Below, one piece after another: positions 8,410-19,744 of a stretch of 64,000 bases of DNA. The stretch covers positions 51,944-115,943 of the forward strand of contig JAKISP010000003.1 in NCBI GenBank assembly GCA_021648525.1, read 5' to 3'. Origin of the DNA: Gammaproteobacteria bacterium. Its GTDB lineage: Bacteria > Pseudomonadota > Gammaproteobacteria > SZUA-140. The notes beneath the pieces were generated by a model that made no database searches, was not told the DNA's origin, and saw only the letters and a program-made list of their open reading frames with translations. Within the stretch, counting starts at the first letter, position 1. Every line of letters begins with the position of its first letter. A program made the translations under genes and the position numbers.

Positions 8410-9891
8410 ATGAGTGATGAAATACTGGTAAATGTGACGCCACAGGAGACGCGTGTGGCGGTGGTTGAAAATGGTCTGTTGCAGGAGATCTATATTGAGC
8501 GTAGCTGTAAACGCGGTCTGGTGGGGAATATTTATCATGGTAAGGTGAGTCGGGTATTACCGGGCATGCAGGCGGCGTTTATTGATATTGGGCTTGATCG
8601 TACCGCCTTTTTACATGTTTCGGATATTCAGTTGCCTGAACGACTTGCGCTGGATGATGAAAATGCTGGTGCAAAACCGGATGTGCCGATTGAATCGCTG
8701 CTACGCGATGGACAGAAGGTGATGGTGCAGGTGTTCAAGGATCCGCTGGGCAGTAAGGGTGCTCGCCTGACGATGCAGATCAGTATCCCTTCGCGTTATC
8801 TTGTTTTTATGCCGTCAATAACACACATCGGTATTTCACAAAAAATCGAGGATGAGGCAGAGCGGTTGCGACTGCGTACGATACTTGAGTCGGGGGTGGA
8901 CGATGAAGGTGGTGGCTTTATCGCGCGTACCGCGGCAGAAGGGGCTGAGGAAGGTGAAATCCTCGAAGATATGGCTTTTCTACGCAAACTGTGGTCGTCG
9001 GTACAGCGGCCAGAGCAGTCCACTAAACCGAATAATATCGCGGTGCTGTATGAGGATTTGCCGTTGGTGCTGCGCATGTTGCGTGATGTGCCTGCGGCAC
9101 AAATCGACAAGATCCGCATTGATTCGCGCGAGGCCTATCAACGTGCGCTTGAATTTGTTACTCAATTGATTCCTGAACTGGTGCCGCGTACAGAGCATTA
9201 TCCGGGTGAGCGTCCGATCTTTGATCTCTATTCTGTTGAGGATGAAATTCAGAAGGCGCTGGATCGTACGGTGCAATTGAAGTCTGGCGGTCACCTTTGT
9301 ATTGATCAGACTGAAGCGATGACTACCGTTGATGTCAATACCGGTGCCTTTGTGGGGCATCGCAACCTTGAAGAGACTATTTTTAAAACTAACCTTGAGG
9401 CAGCTCAGGCGATTGCGCGTCAGCTGAAGTTGCGTAACCTGGGGGGTATCATCATCATCGACTTTATTGACATGATGGAAGAAGATCATAAAAAGCAGGT
9501 GTTGCGTGCATTGGAGCGAGGTCTGGAAAACGATCGCGCGAAGAGCTTTATTTGCGACGTCTCACCGTTGGGGTTAGTGGAGATGACGCGCAAGCGCACG
9601 CGTGAAAGTCTTGGGCATATTCTGTGTGAGCCCTGCGCTGTGTGTGGAGGAACCGCATCAGTGAAAACGCGTGAGACCGTCTGTTATGAAATTTTTCGTG
9701 AGTTGATGCGTGAGGCGCGCCAGTTTGATGCTACCCGATTTCTTGTGCTGGCCTCTCAGGAGGTGGTGGATGTGCTGCTGGATGAGGAATCGACCAGTGT
9801 CGCGGAACTGGAAGAGTTTATTGGTAAGCCGATCCAGTTGCAGGTTGAGATGCTGTATACCCAGGAGCAATTTGATGTGGTGTTGATGTAG
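8410..9891 (+). CDS. rng: Ribonuclease G
   Basis: Single-strand-specific endoribonuclease of the RNase E/G family, active in 16S rRNA 5' maturation and mRNA decay. The 493-residue length fits RNase G, with no C-terminal scaffold as in RNase E. The S1 domain spans residues ~38-125 (GNIYHGKVSRVLPGMQAAF). Catalytic Mg2+ ligands are the Asp in TTVDVNTGAF (~308) and in IIIIDFIDMM (~350). The zinc-link cysteines are in CEPCAVCGG (~412). It is followed after 43 bp by yhdP, the usual partner. Confidence 0.97.
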   Translation: MSDEILVNVTPQETRVAVVENGLLQEIYIERSCKRGLVGNIYHGKVSRVLPGMQAAFIDIGLDRTAFLHVSDIQLPERLALDDENAGAKPDVPIESLLRDGQKVMVQVFKDPLGSKGARLTMQISIPSRYLVFMPSITHIGISQKIEDEAERLRLRTILESGVDDEGGGFIARTAAEGAEEGEILEDMAFLRKLWSSVQRPEQSTKPNNIAVLYEDLPLVLRMLRDVPAAQIDKIRIDSREAYQRALEFVTQLIPELVPRTEHYPGERPIFDLYSVEDEIQKALDRTVQLKSGGHLCIDQTEAMTTVDVNTGAFVGHRNLEETIFKTNLEAAQAIARQLKLRNLGGIIIIDFIDMMEEDHKKQVLRALERGLENDRAKSFICDVSPLGLVEMTRKRTRESLGHILCEPCAVCGGTASVKTRETVCYEIFRELMREARQFDATRFLVLASQEVVDVLLDEESTSVAELEEFIGKPIQLQVEMLYTQEQFDVVLM

Positions 9892-9934
9892 TCAATGTTG
9901 GACTCTGCATGTCAGGTTACCTAAAAAACATATC

Positions 9935-12900
9935 GTGATACGTACCACATTAAATCACTGCTGGCTAGTGGTAGCCATCACCATTATGGTGCTGGCGCTG
10001 CTGGTCAGTGGCGCGCGCCTGCTACTACCTTATATGAGCACCTTCCACCTCCAGATTGAAGAGCGTATCAGTCAGGCGGTCGGTGCTACCGTCGAGGTGC
10101 GCTCGCTTGATGCCTCGTGGCATGGTGCTGGCCCGCAGTTGAAGCTGCGTGGCGTACGCGTATTGAGTGGTGAGATGGAACTGCTCAATTTTGAGAGCGG
10201 CCGCATCGGGCTCAATCTTTTGCAAAGCCTGCGTCATCGTTCGTGGCAGTTAGGTGATCTGGTTGTCTCGGGTGTTGAACTGGAGATTATGCGTGATGAA
10301 GCTGGAAAAATCAGCGTGACTGGTTTTGCAGTAGATCCGCCGACTGACTTAAATGATGAGCAGGTAGCGCATAAGGCTACCGATGAACAGGCACTGTTAA
10401 GCTGGTTATTTTCTCAACCGCGGATGATGGTTGAGTCAGGTGAAATTAACTGGCGTGACATGATGCTGGATGGGCGTGAACTGCTCTTTACAAATGTCGA
10501 CTTTGAGTTGCGTAATCAGGGGCGACGGCATCAGTTAAGTGGTGAGGTTGAACTTCCTGTGCACCTTGGTCGAACGCTCTCTTTTGCACTGGATATCGAA
10601 GGCGATCTAGCAGATGCTAATAATGACTGGGAAGTTCTTGGTTACGTCGAAGGTGATGAGTTGCAAATTGCACAATGGCTAGAGGGACGAGAGCCGTCAG
10701 GTGTTCGTGTTGATGATGGCCAGGTTGAAACACGTTTGTGGTTTGAATGGCGAAATGGTGCCATGCAGCGTGTTGATGGTGAGTTGTCGTTACGACAGCT
10801 GTTGTTGACACCGATTCAGAGTGCTGCTGCTGATGACACGCGTGATCCAATGAGGATCGACCTGGTATCTGGTGCATATGCATGGCAGAAAAATGCGCTG
10901 GGGTGGTCGTTTAGCATCAATGATTTTATGTTGGGGCGGGAAAATAGAATGTGGCCGCCCAGTCAGCTTAGCATTGCGGTATCAGGTGAATTTGGTGGTG
11001 AGCAGGTGATTGAGGCGACGCTCGGTTATGCGGAGATCAATGACCTGAATGCGTTGTTAGTGATGAGTGATGCGATTGATGAATCGCTGCGATCGCAGTT
11101 GCGATCATTTGCGCCTGGCGGTGTATTGAGGGATGGCTATCTTCATTATCGACGTGGCTTTGTTGGTGAAGAGAAGCGTTATGTATTAACCAGTCAATTT
11201 GACAATATTGGAATTACTGCGCAGAGCAGGCTGCCCGGTGGACAAGGGCTTGATGGGTCGATTGCACTCGATAATAGCGGTGGTGTTATTTTCCTGGATA
11301 GCAAAGACGCGACATTATTGATGCCTGAGTTGTTTCGTGAACCGCTCGCTGTTAATGCACTACAGGGGGAACTCTACTGGCAACTGAATGAGCAGGGTTG
11401 GCAGCTTGAAAGTCGCGCACTGAAGTTGCAGAACAGTGATGTGGCGCTGTTGCTGGATTTAGCGCTAAAAAAAGGTGAGTCCGCGCCTGAGATTGCATTG
11501 CTAGCTGAGTTTGAGGCTGCCAGTGTTGCTAATGTTTCACATTATCTACCGGTGGGAATTATGTCGGATCCGCTGATTAAGTGGCTGGATCAGGCGATTG
11601 TGAATGGCAATGCTTCTGTTGGACAGGCGATTTTTTATGGGCCGCTTGATCGCCATTTCCCTTATGACAAAAGCGATGGTCTGTTCGATATTCGCTTTAA
11701 TCTCATGGATGGCATCCTTGACTATGCACCGGGATGGCCGCGGCTAGAAGAGATAGAGGCTGAGCTGATTTTTGCAGGTAGCGGCATGGAGATTAATGCC
11801 GTGGCGGCCAAAAGCCTGGATGCTGATGTGACGCAAGTGTCGGTGCGTATTGAGGACTTTCGTGCACACCCTGTTTTGTTGGAGATTGATGGTCAGGCAC
11901 AGGGGCGCTCCTATGATGCGTTGGATTTTGTTAAACGCAGCCCTTTGTATGAGCTTTTTGGTGACTTTGTTGATGAAGTTGAAATCGCTGCCGGACGTAG
12001 CAAATTAGACCTGTCGATTAAATTACCACTGGCAGATCAACCTGCAACAGTGGACGGGGTCGTGAAGTTTGATGATGCGGATATTTATCTTTCAGGGCGT
12101 GCTGTTGACATCCTGAATGTTAATGGGGCGCTACAGTTTTCGGAAAAGGGGATCGAGATAAAGCAGGCGAAAGCGCGCCTGTTAGGTATGGACAGTCTAT
12201 TGGATGCCCAGACGATGTCGTCCTCAAAAGGGGGCGTCACCATTTTTACTGCCGTTGGTGTCGCCACCGCTGAGGATGTACAGCGTTTGGTTGATGTTCC
12301 CCTGCTGCTTCATCTTGAAGGTAATAGTCAATGGCTGGCAAGATTAACCATTCCTGCAATGGATGTGATGACAACGGGCATTTCCCTGCAAGTGACCTCC
12401 GATCTGAAGGGAATGGCCTCAAATTTACCTTATCCACTGGCTAAAAATGGACAGGAATCAGGTGCTTTTATGTTTGAGACTGTTTTTCCACGTAGCCTGG
12501 ATGTGCCGTTGATCCTGCAGTACGGTCGTCAGCTTAAGGCGGTGTTTGATCTTGATGAGGGCATGGGTTTGCAACGTGGTGCAATTGCTTTTGGTGGTCT
12601 GTCGCCAGTGATGCCGAGAGAGGCATTGATTAGCATGGCCGGAAAGCTTGAGCACCTTTCGCTGGATGAGTGGGTGCCATTTATGAGTGGTGCCGATGGG
12701 GGGGCTGATGCTAGTGATGGAAGCTCGGTGAAGGTTGAGATTGAGCGGCTCAATCTGGAAATCGTTCAGCTGTCGGCTTTGGGTTATGACTTTCACTACA
12801 CCTCGCTTGATTTAACACAGACGCTGGATACCTGGCTGGGACGAATCAGCAGTCACTTGATGGCAGGTAATATACAGATACCGCTTGATTTCAAGCGTGG

Positions 12901-13831
12901 TACGTTGGCATTAGAGCTGGATTATCTGATTTTACCGGATGTAGAAGAGGGTGGGGGTGGTGAAGTTGATGTTCAGGATGATGACGAAACTGAAATTGAT
13001 CCTCGGCAGCTACCCACGATGGATATTCAGAGTCGGTTTTTTAGTCATGCAGGGCAGCCTTACGGTCAATTAACGTTGCTAACTGTGCGTACAGGGGATG
13101 GATTGCATGTTGAGCAATTTGCATTGAATTCCTCATGGATGGTGCTGTCTGCGCGTGGTGACTGGCTGATGGATAATAACAAGCCGTATTCTTTATTTGA
13201 TATCAGTGTCAATAGTAATGATTTTGGTGGCATGCTGGTAAGGCTGGATGTTGCGGATAGCATTCGTGATGGTGAAAGTAGCGTCAGTGTAGAGGCACGT
13301 TGGCCGGGTTCGCCGATGGCCTTCGCGCTGGAGCGGCTCAGTGGTAATATGCAGCTCAACGTCGAGAATGGACGATTGCTGGATATTGAACCGGGGATGG
13401 GGCGCGTTTTTGGTTTGATCAGTATACAGGCACTGAGGCGTCGATTTTCGCTGGATTTCAGTGATATGTTTAAAAAGGGTTTTAGTTTTGATCGAATGGC
13501 GGGTGATTTCGAGATAAACGGTGGTAATGCGGTGACCTCAAATTTTAATATTGTCGGGCCATCGGCTTCGATTGCGATGACTGGACGAGTGGGGTTGATT
13601 GCAAAAGATTATGATCAGCAAGTGACAGTTGAGCCCCACGTGGGGTCATCACTTCCGGTGGTGGGTGCGGTGGTGAGTAGTCTGGGGACGGGTTTAGTCA
13701 TATGGGCGGCGCAAAAATTGTTAAAACTTGATGAGGCGGCGCAGGTAAAATATCGGATTACAGGGCCGTGGGAGGCACCGATGGTCTTGCGAGAGGGTGA
13801 AGTTGTGTCCGAGCGCACAGAAAAACAATGA
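9935..13831 (+). CDS. yhdP: YhdP-family AsmA-like envelope protein
   Basis: A 1298-residue protein with an N-terminal membrane anchor (residues ~10-30), a long repetitive beta-groove region and a C-terminal AsmA_2/DUF3971 block (SFDRMAGDFEINGGNAVTSN). YhdP, TamB and YdbH are large bridge-like proteins in E. coli that move phospholipid between inner and outer membrane. The GTG at 9935 is the first start and gives a cytosolic tip before the helix. It sits between rng and a nitrilase-family gene, as in Pseudomonas. An acidic insert rich in Glu/Asp lies near residue 1010. Confidence 0.92.
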   Translation: MIRTTLNHCWLVVAITIMVLALLVSGARLLLPYMSTFHLQIEERISQAVGATVEVRSLDASWHGAGPQLKLRGVRVLSGEMELLNFESGRIGLNLLQSLRHRSWQLGDLVVSGVELEIMRDEAGKISVTGFAVDPPTDLNDEQVAHKATDEQALLSWLFSQPRMMVESGEINWRDMMLDGRELLFTNVDFELRNQGRRHQLSGEVELPVHLGRTLSFALDIEGDLADANNDWEVLGYVEGDELQIAQWLEGREPSGVRVDDGQVETRLWFEWRNGAMQRVDGELSLRQLLLTPIQSAAADDTRDPMRIDLVSGAYAWQKNALGWSFSINDFMLGRENRMWPPSQLSIAVSGEFGGEQVIEATLGYAEINDLNALLVMSDAIDESLRSQLRSFAPGGVLRDGYLHYRRGFVGEEKRYVLTSQFDNIGITAQSRLPGGQGLDGSIALDNSGGVIFLDSKDATLLMPELFREPLAVNALQGELYWQLNEQGWQLESRALKLQNSDVALLLDLALKKGESAPEIALLAEFEAASVANVSHYLPVGIMSDPLIKWLDQAIVNGNASVGQAIFYGPLDRHFPYDKSDGLFDIRFNLMDGILDYAPGWPRLEEIEAELIFAGSGMEINAVAAKSLDADVTQVSVRIEDFRAHPVLLEIDGQAQGRSYDALDFVKRSPLYELFGDFVDEVEIAAGRSKLDLSIKLPLADQPATVDGVVKFDDADIYLSGRAVDILNVNGALQFSEKGIEIKQAKARLLGMDSLLDAQTMSSSKGGVTIFTAVGVATAEDVQRLVDVPLLLHLEGNSQWLARLTIPAMDVMTTGISLQVTSDLKGMASNLPYPLAKNGQESGAFMFETVFPRSLDVPLILQYGRQLKAVFDLDEGMGLQRGAIAFGGLSPVMPREALISMAGKLEHLSLDEWVPFMSGADGGADASDGSSVKVEIERLNLEIVQLSALGYDFHYTSLDLTQTLDTWLGRISSHLMAGNIQIPLDFKRGTLALELDYLILPDVEEGGGGEVDVQDDDETEIDPRQLPTMDIQSRFFSHAGQPYGQLTLLTVRTGDGLHVEQFALNSSWMVLSARGDWLMDNNKPYSLFDISVNSNDFGGMLVRLDVADSIRDGESSVSVEARWPGSPMAFALERLSGNMQLNVENGRLLDIEPGMGRVFGLISIQALRRRFSLDFSDMFKKGFSFDRMAGDFEINGGNAVTSNFNIVGPSASIAMTGRVGLIAKDYDQQVTVEPHVGSSLPVVGAVVSSLGTGLVIWAAQKLLKLDEAAQVKYRITGPWEAPMVLREGEVVSERTEKQ

Positions 13832-13859
13832 ACGGGTTTCCTTGAGAAGAGAAGATAGG

Positions 13860-13970
13860 ATGGGTGTTGTGTCTGTTGATAATAAAAAAATAGATGGTCA
13901 TCTTGATGGTGAAAATAAATTGATTCAATTGCGTGAACTGATGAAGTTGCTTGAAGGGGAATGGTTATGA
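13860..13970 (+). CDS. Possible 36-residue small protein, coupled to the downstream amidase
   Basis: ATG at 13860, 36 codons, with TGA at 13968-13970 overlapping the ATG of the next gene (ATGA arrangement). The predicted peptide has a polar N terminus and an amphipathic Leu-rich helix ([16 protein letters not shown]). A purine-rich AGAAGATAGG precedes the start but is a weak ribosome site. It may be a translational-coupling leader or a real microprotein. I do not recognise it. Confidence 0.35.
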   Translation: MGVVSVDNKKIDGHLDGENKLIQLRELMKLLEGEWL

Positions 13971-14791
13971 GTCGTGTTGCGGCGATACAGATGGCATCGG
14001 GGCCTAATGTTGGGGCTAACCTGATTGAGGTAAAACGATTAATTACTCAGGCAGTCGAAACAGGCGCAGAATTGATCGTCTTACCTGAAAATTTTGCCAT
14101 TATGGGTTTGACTGAAGCCGATAAGGTTGGCTTGCGTGAAAAAGAGGGTGAAGGCCCGATACAGGACTTTCTTTCACAGCAGGCAAAGGACAATGGTGTG
14201 TGGATTGTGGGTGGTACGATTCCTCTGGAATCAGGCGATGAAAATAAAGTGCGTGCTGCCTGTCTGTTATTTAATGCCAAAGGGAAGCAGGTGGCGCGTT
14301 ATGACAAGATCCATCTTTTTGATGTGATGCTGGAAGAGAATAAAGAGAGTTATATCGAATCAGAGACAATAGAAGCGGGTGATAGTTGTATTGTCGTCGA
14401 TACACCGTTTGGTCGTCTCGGCATCGCGATCTGTTATGACCTGCGTTTCCCGGAGCTTTTCCGTGCCCTGTTAGATCAGGGGGTCGATATTATTGCAGTG
14501 CCCTCCGCATTTACTGCGATTACGGGGCGCGCCCATTGGGAGACGCTGGTACGAGCACGCGCGATTGAAAACCTGAGTTATGTGATTGCGGCGGCCCAGG
14601 GTGGTTATCATGTCAATGGCCGTGAGACCTATGGTGATAGTATGATTGTGGATCCGTGGGGCGGCGTACTGGATCGCTTGCCAAGTGGGTCGGGGGTGGT
14701 GAGTGCTGAGATTGACCCGATGCGACTGGCGCAGACACGTCAGAGTTTTCCATCAATCTCACATCGTAAGCTTTTTTGTGAGGTAAAGTAA
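13967..14791 (+). CDS. Carbon-nitrogen hydrolase (deaminated glutathione amidase / Nit1 type)
   Basis: Nitrilase-superfamily amidase of 274 residues with the catalytic triad in order: Glu in LPENFAIMG (~residue 43), Lys in YDKIHLFDV (~112) and Cys in [11 protein letters not shown] (~153). The family repairs deaminated glutathione. The ATG at 13967 is preferred because AAGGGGA lies about 6 nt upstream, whereas the ATG at 13961 directly abuts it. It lies between yhdP and tldD, the conserved Pseudomonas order. Confidence 0.9.
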   Translation: MSRVAAIQMASGPNVGANLIEVKRLITQAVETGAELIVLPENFAIMGLTEADKVGLREKEGEGPIQDFLSQQAKDNGVWIVGGTIPLESGDENKVRAACLLFNAKGKQVARYDKIHLFDVMLEENKESYIESETIEAGDSCIVVDTPFGRLGIAICYDLRFPELFRALLDQGVDIIAVPSAFTAITGRAHWETLVRARAIENLSYVIAAAQGGYHVNGRETYGDSMIVDPWGGVLDRLPSGSGVVSAEIDPMRLAQTRQSFPSISHRKLFCEVK

Positions 14792-14819
14792 TGAACCATC
14801 AACAAGGACATGTGAACGG

Positions 14820-16274
14820 ATGAGTATACCGATGGATGCTTCGATTGATAGCGTAGCGCAACAGCTGCTAGTGCCAGGTGGTCTGGATATGAACAATCTG
14901 GAGCAGGTACTAGCGAGCATCATGACGCATGATGTCGACTATGCTGACCTCTATTTTCAGGCGAGTCGTTTTGAATCCTGGACGCTGGAGGATGGCATCG
15001 TCACCGACGGTGTGCACAGTGTTGAGCAGGGCGTTGGCGCGCGTGCGGTGAGCGGTGAAAAGAGTGGTTTTGCCTATTCTGATGAGATTGCCCTGTCGCC
15101 GTTACAGGAAGCAGCAACAGCCGCACGTGCGATTGCACGCCAGGGCCAGGATAAAAGCGTCAAGGCGTGGACGCGTAGCGTGGGGCATAATCTTTATTTA
15201 CCGACCGACCCATTGGGCTGTCTTGGTGATAAAGCAAAGATTGAGTTATTGGAGATGCTGGATCGTGAGGCGCGTAAGCTTGATCCACGTGTGAAAGAAG
15301 TCATCGCATCATTGGCGGGCGGCTACGATTCGATTTTACTCGCCGCTACTGATGGCACCCATGCGGCGGATGTACGGCCGCTGGTGCGCCTCAATGTGAG
15401 CGTGATTGTTGAACAGGACGGGCGTCGTGAGCAGGGTAGTGCGGGTGGTGGTTGTCGCCGCGATTACCAATATTTTATTGATGAAGATCGTGGCATTGAT
15501 TATGCCAGAGAGGCGGTGCGCCAGGCTTTGGTTAACCTGGAAGCGAAGCCCGCTCCTGCCGGTACAATGCAGGTGGTGCTGGGTTCTGGTTGGCCGGGTA
15601 TTTTGTTGCATGAAGCGATTGGTCATGGTCTTGAAGGCGATTTTAATCGTAAAGGAACCTCCGCCTTCTCTGGGCGTGTGGGTGAAAGTGTCGCGTCGGA
15701 TCTTTGTACCGTGGTGGATGACGGCACGCTGGCGCATCGTCGTGGCTCATTGAATGTTGATGATGAAGGGGTCCCTTCTGAAAACACAGTACTGATCGAA
15801 AAGGGCGTGCTCAAAGGTTATATGCAGGACAAACTCAATGCACGCCTGATGGGGGTTGCATCAACCGGCAATGGTCGTCGTGAATCTTATGCGCACTTAC
15901 CGATGCCGCGTATGACCAACACTTATATGTTGCCTGGGCAGCATGCAGCAGAAGAGATCATTGCATCGGTTAAAAATGGCCTCTATGCAGTTAACTTTGG
16001 TGGTGGACAGGTGGACATCACCTCCGGTAAGTTTGTCTTCTCTGCCAGTGAGGCCTACATGATTGAGGACGGTAAAATTACTTATCCTGTTAAAGGGGCG
16101 ACCCTGATCGGTAACGGGCCGGACGTATTACAGCGGGTGACCATGGTGGGTAATGATCTCGCGTTGGACCCTGGAGTTGGTACCTGCGGTAAAGAGGGGC
16201 AGAGTGTGCCGGTAGGGGTGGGTCAGCCGACGCTGTTGGTGGATGGCCTTACCGTGGGAGGGACTGACGTATGA
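14820..16274 (+). CDS. tldD: Metalloprotease TldD
   Basis: TldD is the catalytic half of the TldD/TldE heterodimeric zinc protease, which trims unfolded peptides and matures RiPPs such as microcins. 484 residues, with the zinc motif [11 protein letters not shown] near residue 265 and a third ligand expected in the C-terminal half (GTCGKEGQ region). Its stop overlaps the pmbA start by 4 bp, so the two subunits are translationally coupled. yjgA, often found between them, is absent. Confidence 0.96.
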   Translation: MSIPMDASIDSVAQQLLVPGGLDMNNLEQVLASIMTHDVDYADLYFQASRFESWTLEDGIVTDGVHSVEQGVGARAVSGEKSGFAYSDEIALSPLQEAATAARAIARQGQDKSVKAWTRSVGHNLYLPTDPLGCLGDKAKIELLEMLDREARKLDPRVKEVIASLAGGYDSILLAATDGTHAADVRPLVRLNVSVIVEQDGRREQGSAGGGCRRDYQYFIDEDRGIDYAREAVRQALVNLEAKPAPAGTMQVVLGSGWPGILLHEAIGHGLEGDFNRKGTSAFSGRVGESVASDLCTVVDDGTLAHRRGSLNVDDEGVPSENTVLIEKGVLKGYMQDKLNARLMGVASTGNGRRESYAHLPMPRMTNTYMLPGQHAAEEIIASVKNGLYAVNFGGGQVDITSGKFVFSASEAYMIEDGKITYPVKGATLIGNGPDVLQRVTMVGNDLALDPGVGTCGKEGQSVPVGVGQPTLLVDGLTVGGTDV

Positions 16275-17626
16275 GCCGTGATATTGTAAAGGCACGCGAT
16301 ATAATAAAAGCACAGTCATCCCTGGAATCTGTCGCCGCGCAAGTATTGGAACTAGCGAAGGCGCAAGGGGCTACCGCTGCTGAGGCAGCGTTGAGCGAAG
16401 AGTCGGGGCTTTCGGTTAATGTGCGTCTTGGTGATGTTGAGACGATTGAATTTAATAAAGATAAAGGACTCGGCATTACGGTCTATTTTGGCCAGCGAAA
16501 AGGTACCGCGAGTACCGCTGATTTTTCAAGCGGGGCGCTGGAAGATGCGGTGCGTGCTGCCTGTAGCATTGCTACGTTTACCGCAGAAGACCCTTATGCG
16601 GGGCTTGCTGATGCGGCACGAATGGCGACCGAAATCCCCGATCTTGATCTCTATTACCCGTGGGATGTGTCGCCGGAAACGGCAATTGAGTTGTCCACTG
16701 AATGTGAAGATGCGGCGCGTGGTTATGATGAGCGTATCTCAAACTCCGAGGGGGCGAGTCTTTCCAGCCATGAAGGGACGCGGGTCTATGCCAACAGTCA
16801 CGGCTTTATGGGTGGCTACTCAACCTCGCGCCATAGCATGAGTTGCAGTGTGATTGTTGAAGATGACAATGGCATGCAACGCGATTATTGGTACTCGGTG
16901 GCGCGTGATCGGCATGATCTCGAAGCGGCTGTGGCGATAGGTGAAAAGACGGCAGCGAGAACATTGCAGCGTCTGGGTGGTCGACGCATTGATACCTGTA
17001 AGGTACCGGTGCTGTTTTCAGCTGATGTGGCGGGCAGCCTGGTATCGCATCTGATCTCCGGGATTCGCGGCGGATCGCTTTATCGTAAGTCTTCTTTTTT
17101 ACTGGATAAACTGGATGAGCAGATCTTCCCTGAATTTGTCCATATTCACGAACGGCCGCATATGAAAAAGGTGCTGGGCAGTGCGCCATACGATAGTGAG
17201 GGTGTCGCGACCTCTGCACGAGACCTGGTGCGTGACGGTGTCTTGCAGGGTTATGTACTGGATAGTTACTCGGCACGTAAGCTGAAGATGGAAAGTACCG
17301 GTAATTCAGGCGGCGTCCACAATGTGTTGATTGAGCCGGGTGAGCTGGACCAAGCGGCGTTGCTACGCGAAATGGGTACGGGTCTGCTGGTTACAGAGCT
17401 GCTAGGGATGGGAGTGAATATCGTGACCGGTGATTACTCGCGTGGTGCGGCAGGCTTTTGGGTGGAAAATGGGGTGATTGCTTATCCGGTTGATGAGATT
17501 ACGATCGCCAGTAATCTTGGTGAGATGTTTATGCAGTTACAGGCGATCGGCAGTGATATTGATCATCGTGGTAACATCAAATGTGGTTCGTTGCTGATTG
17601 ATGCGATGACCATCGCTGGCTCGTGA
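16271..17626 (+). CDS. pmbA: TldE/PmbA protease subunit
   Basis: Non-catalytic partner of TldD, 451 residues. It has the PmbA/TldA fold but no HExxxH. Family landmarks are [18 protein letters not shown] and a C-terminal block with [19 protein letters not shown]. It overlaps tldD by ATGA. The start at 16271 is fixed by this coupling. It is followed 22 bp later by mlaF. Confidence 0.95.
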   Translation: MSRDIVKARDIIKAQSSLESVAAQVLELAKAQGATAAEAALSEESGLSVNVRLGDVETIEFNKDKGLGITVYFGQRKGTASTADFSSGALEDAVRAACSIATFTAEDPYAGLADAARMATEIPDLDLYYPWDVSPETAIELSTECEDAARGYDERISNSEGASLSSHEGTRVYANSHGFMGGYSTSRHSMSCSVIVEDDNGMQRDYWYSVARDRHDLEAAVAIGEKTAARTLQRLGGRRIDTCKVPVLFSADVAGSLVSHLISGIRGGSLYRKSSFLLDKLDEQIFPEFVHIHERPHMKKVLGSAPYDSEGVATSARDLVRDGVLQGYVLDSYSARKLKMESTGNSGGVHNVLIEPGELDQAALLREMGTGLLVTELLGMGVNIVTGDYSRGAAGFWVENGVIAYPVDEITIASNLGEMFMQLQAIGSDIDHRGNIKCGSLLIDAMTIAGS

Positions 17627-17648
17627 TTATTAATTAAATTGATCATTC

Positions 17649-18467
17649 ATGGCGAATACAAAAAACAATCTGGTCGAAGCGCGGGGACTAACCTTTCAGT
17701 TTGGTTCGCGTACCGTCTTTGACGGTATCGATCTCGATCTGCAGCGCGGCAAAGTAACTGCGATTATGGGGCCGAGTGGCACCGGTAAAACGACACTGCT
17801 GCGCTTGATCGGCGGGCAAATTCGTCCCACTGCGGGTACTATCCATGTGGATGGTCAAAACGTGCCCGCTCTCTCTCGGCGGGCTTTATTCGAGCTGCGT
17901 AAACGCATGGGGATGCTTTTTCAGAGCGGTGCGCTGCTGACCGATCTCACAGTTTTCGATAACGTTGCCTTCCCTTTACGTGAGCATTCCGGCTTGCCAG
18001 AGACGATGGTGCGAGATCTGGTATTGATGAAGCTGGAGGCTGTTGGGTTACGCGGTGCTCAACGACTAATGCCTGGCGAGTTATCGGGTGGCATGGCGCG
18101 ACGGGTCGCTTTGGCTCGCGCAATTGCGCTCGATCCGATGATGATTATGTATGATGAACCCTTCACAGGGCAGGATCCAATCTCAATGGGTGTATTGGTT
18201 AAATTGATTCGTGATTTGAACGAAGTGCTGGGGTTGACCAGTATCATCGTGTCACACGATGTCGCTGAGACCTCAGCGATTGCGGACTATATCTATGTGC
18301 TGTCGCAAGGCAAGGTGGTGGGGCAGGGAACACCGGATGAGCTGCATCACTCTGAGTCCGAATGGGTACGCCAGTTTATGAAAGGGACGCCAGATGGGCC
18401 GGTGCCGTTTCATTATCCTGCTGGTGATTATACTGAAGAGTTGCTGTCACGAGAGGAATTTCGATGA
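17649..18467 (+). CDS. mlaF: Phospholipid-transport ABC ATPase MlaF
   Basis: Cytoplasmic ATPase of the MlaFEDB complex that moves phospholipids between the membranes to keep outer-membrane lipid asymmetry. 272 residues with Walker [11 protein letters not shown]-loop ([10 protein letters not shown]), signature LSGGMARR and Walker [14 protein letters not shown], followed by the H-loop SHDV. It overlaps mlaE by 4 bp. First gene of the mla operon. Confidence 0.96.
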   Translation: MANTKNNLVEARGLTFQFGSRTVFDGIDLDLQRGKVTAIMGPSGTGKTTLLRLIGGQIRPTAGTIHVDGQNVPALSRRALFELRKRMGMLFQSGALLTDLTVFDNVAFPLREHSGLPETMVRDLVLMKLEAVGLRGAQRLMPGELSGGMARRVALARAIALDPMMIMYDEPFTGQDPISMGVLVKLIRDLNEVLGLTSIIVSHDVAETSAIADYIYVLSQGKVVGQGTPDELHHSESEWVRQFMKGTPDGPVPFHYPAGDYTEELLSREEFR

Positions 18468-19243
18468 TGCTGTTTCAGCAGCTAGGGAGTTGCACGTTGG
18501 CATTTTTTCAACGCCTGGGGCGCGCGAATATCTTTTTGTGGGCGGTGCTGTGTGGTGTGCCGGGACTCATTTTTCGCCTGCGATTACTGATTCATCAGGT
18601 TTTTTCGGTTGGCGTGTTATCGCTGGTGATCATCGTGGTGGCGGGGCTATTTGTTGGTATGGTGCTGGGCCTGCAGGGGTATTATACACTAGTTGATTTT
18701 GGTGCTGAGGATTCGCTGGGTGTGATGGTGGCGTTATCACTGGTGCGAGAACTAGGGCCAGTGGTGGCTGCACTGCTATTTGCTGGGCGTGCCGGTTCGG
18801 CATTGACTGCTGAAATCGGTTTAATGAAGGCTACCGAGCAGCTCGCCGGGATGGAGATGATGGCGGTTGATCCAATAAAAAGAATCATTGCGCCGCGTTT
18901 TTTTGCAGGTGTCCTGTCGATGCCGTTGTTAGCTGCGATTTTTAGTGCGCTGGGTGTGATGGGTGGTTATCTTGCTGGAGTGGGGTTGCTTGGTGTTGAT
19001 GAAGGCGCCTTCTGGTCTCAGATGCGCAGTAGTGTCGATTTTAATGAAGACATTATGAATGGCGTGATCAAGAGTATTGTGTTTGGTGTGGTGGTGACAT
19101 GGATTGCTGTTTTTGAAGGTTATGATGCAGTGCCGACTTCCGAAGGGGTGAGTCGTGCTACAACACGTACGGTGGTCTATGCCTCGCTGGCAGTACTGGG
19201 GCTCGATTTTATTTTGACCACGCTGATGTTTGGCGAAGTATAA
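18464..19243 (+). CDS. mlaE: Phospholipid-transport permease MlaE
   Basis: Inner-membrane permease of the Mla system, 259 residues with five to six hydrophobic helices. Family landmarks are the [20 protein letters not shown] block and [13 protein letters not shown] coupling region (~residues 97-145). It overlaps mlaF by ATGA. Confidence 0.96.
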   Translation: MMLFQQLGSCTLAFFQRLGRANIFLWAVLCGVPGLIFRLRLLIHQVFSVGVLSLVIIVVAGLFVGMVLGLQGYYTLVDFGAEDSLGVMVALSLVRELGPVVAALLFAGRAGSALTAEIGLMKATEQLAGMEMMAVDPIKRIIAPRFFAGVLSMPLLAAIFSALGVMGGYLAGVGLLGVDEGAFWSQMRSSVDFNEDIMNGVIKSIVFGVVVTWIAVFEGYDAVPTSEGVSRATTRTVVYASLAVLGLDFILTTLMFGEV

Positions 19244-19270
19244 AAAGGCTTGAGATTAAGGGATGTTGAT

Positions 19271-19744
19271 ATGCAAAACACACGACTAGTCGAGACATCG
19301 GTAGGGGTTTTTGTCGCCGCAGGCATCGCGGCATTTTTTATGCTGGGAATGAAAGTGAGCAACTTTAATGCCTTTTCTGATGTTGAAGGTTATGAGGTGA
19401 GCGCACAGTTTGAGAATATTGGTGGTCTCAAGGTGCTGTCATCAGTCAGCGTAGGTGGCGTGCGTATTGGCCGTGTGACATCGATTGGTTTTGACCAGGA
19501 AGACTATGAAGCGGTTGTCACCATGACGATCGATCATAAATATAACCGCTTGCCGACTGATACCTCTGCGAGTATTTTTACATCGGGTCTGTTGGGTGAG
19601 CAATACATCGGTTTTGAGCCTGGCGGTGAAGAGGCGTTCCTGCAAGAGGGCGATACGATTTTCCTGACCCAGTCAGCGATTGTGCTGGAGCAGGTGATTG
19701 GTCAGTTCATGTTTAGCAAGGCATCGGAGGGGGCGGGCGAGTAA
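19271..19744 (+). CDS. mlaD: MCE-domain lipid-binding protein MlaD
   Basis: Hexameric MCE protein anchored in the inner membrane, 157 residues. It has an N-terminal helix (VGVFVAAGIAAFFMLGM) and one MCE domain (residues ~38-118). The ATG at 19271 has AAGGGA 7 nt upstream, so the earlier in-frame TTG at 19250 is rejected. Its stop overlaps the ATG of the TolC-family gene (TAATG). Confidence 0.95.
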   Translation: MQNTRLVETSVGVFVAAGIAAFFMLGMKVSNFNAFSDVEGYEVSAQFENIGGLKVLSSVSVGGVRIGRVTSIGFDQEDYEAVVTMTIDHKYNRLPTDTSASIFTSGLLGEQYIGFEPGGEEAFLQEGDTIFLTQSAIVLEQVIGQFMFSKASEGAGE

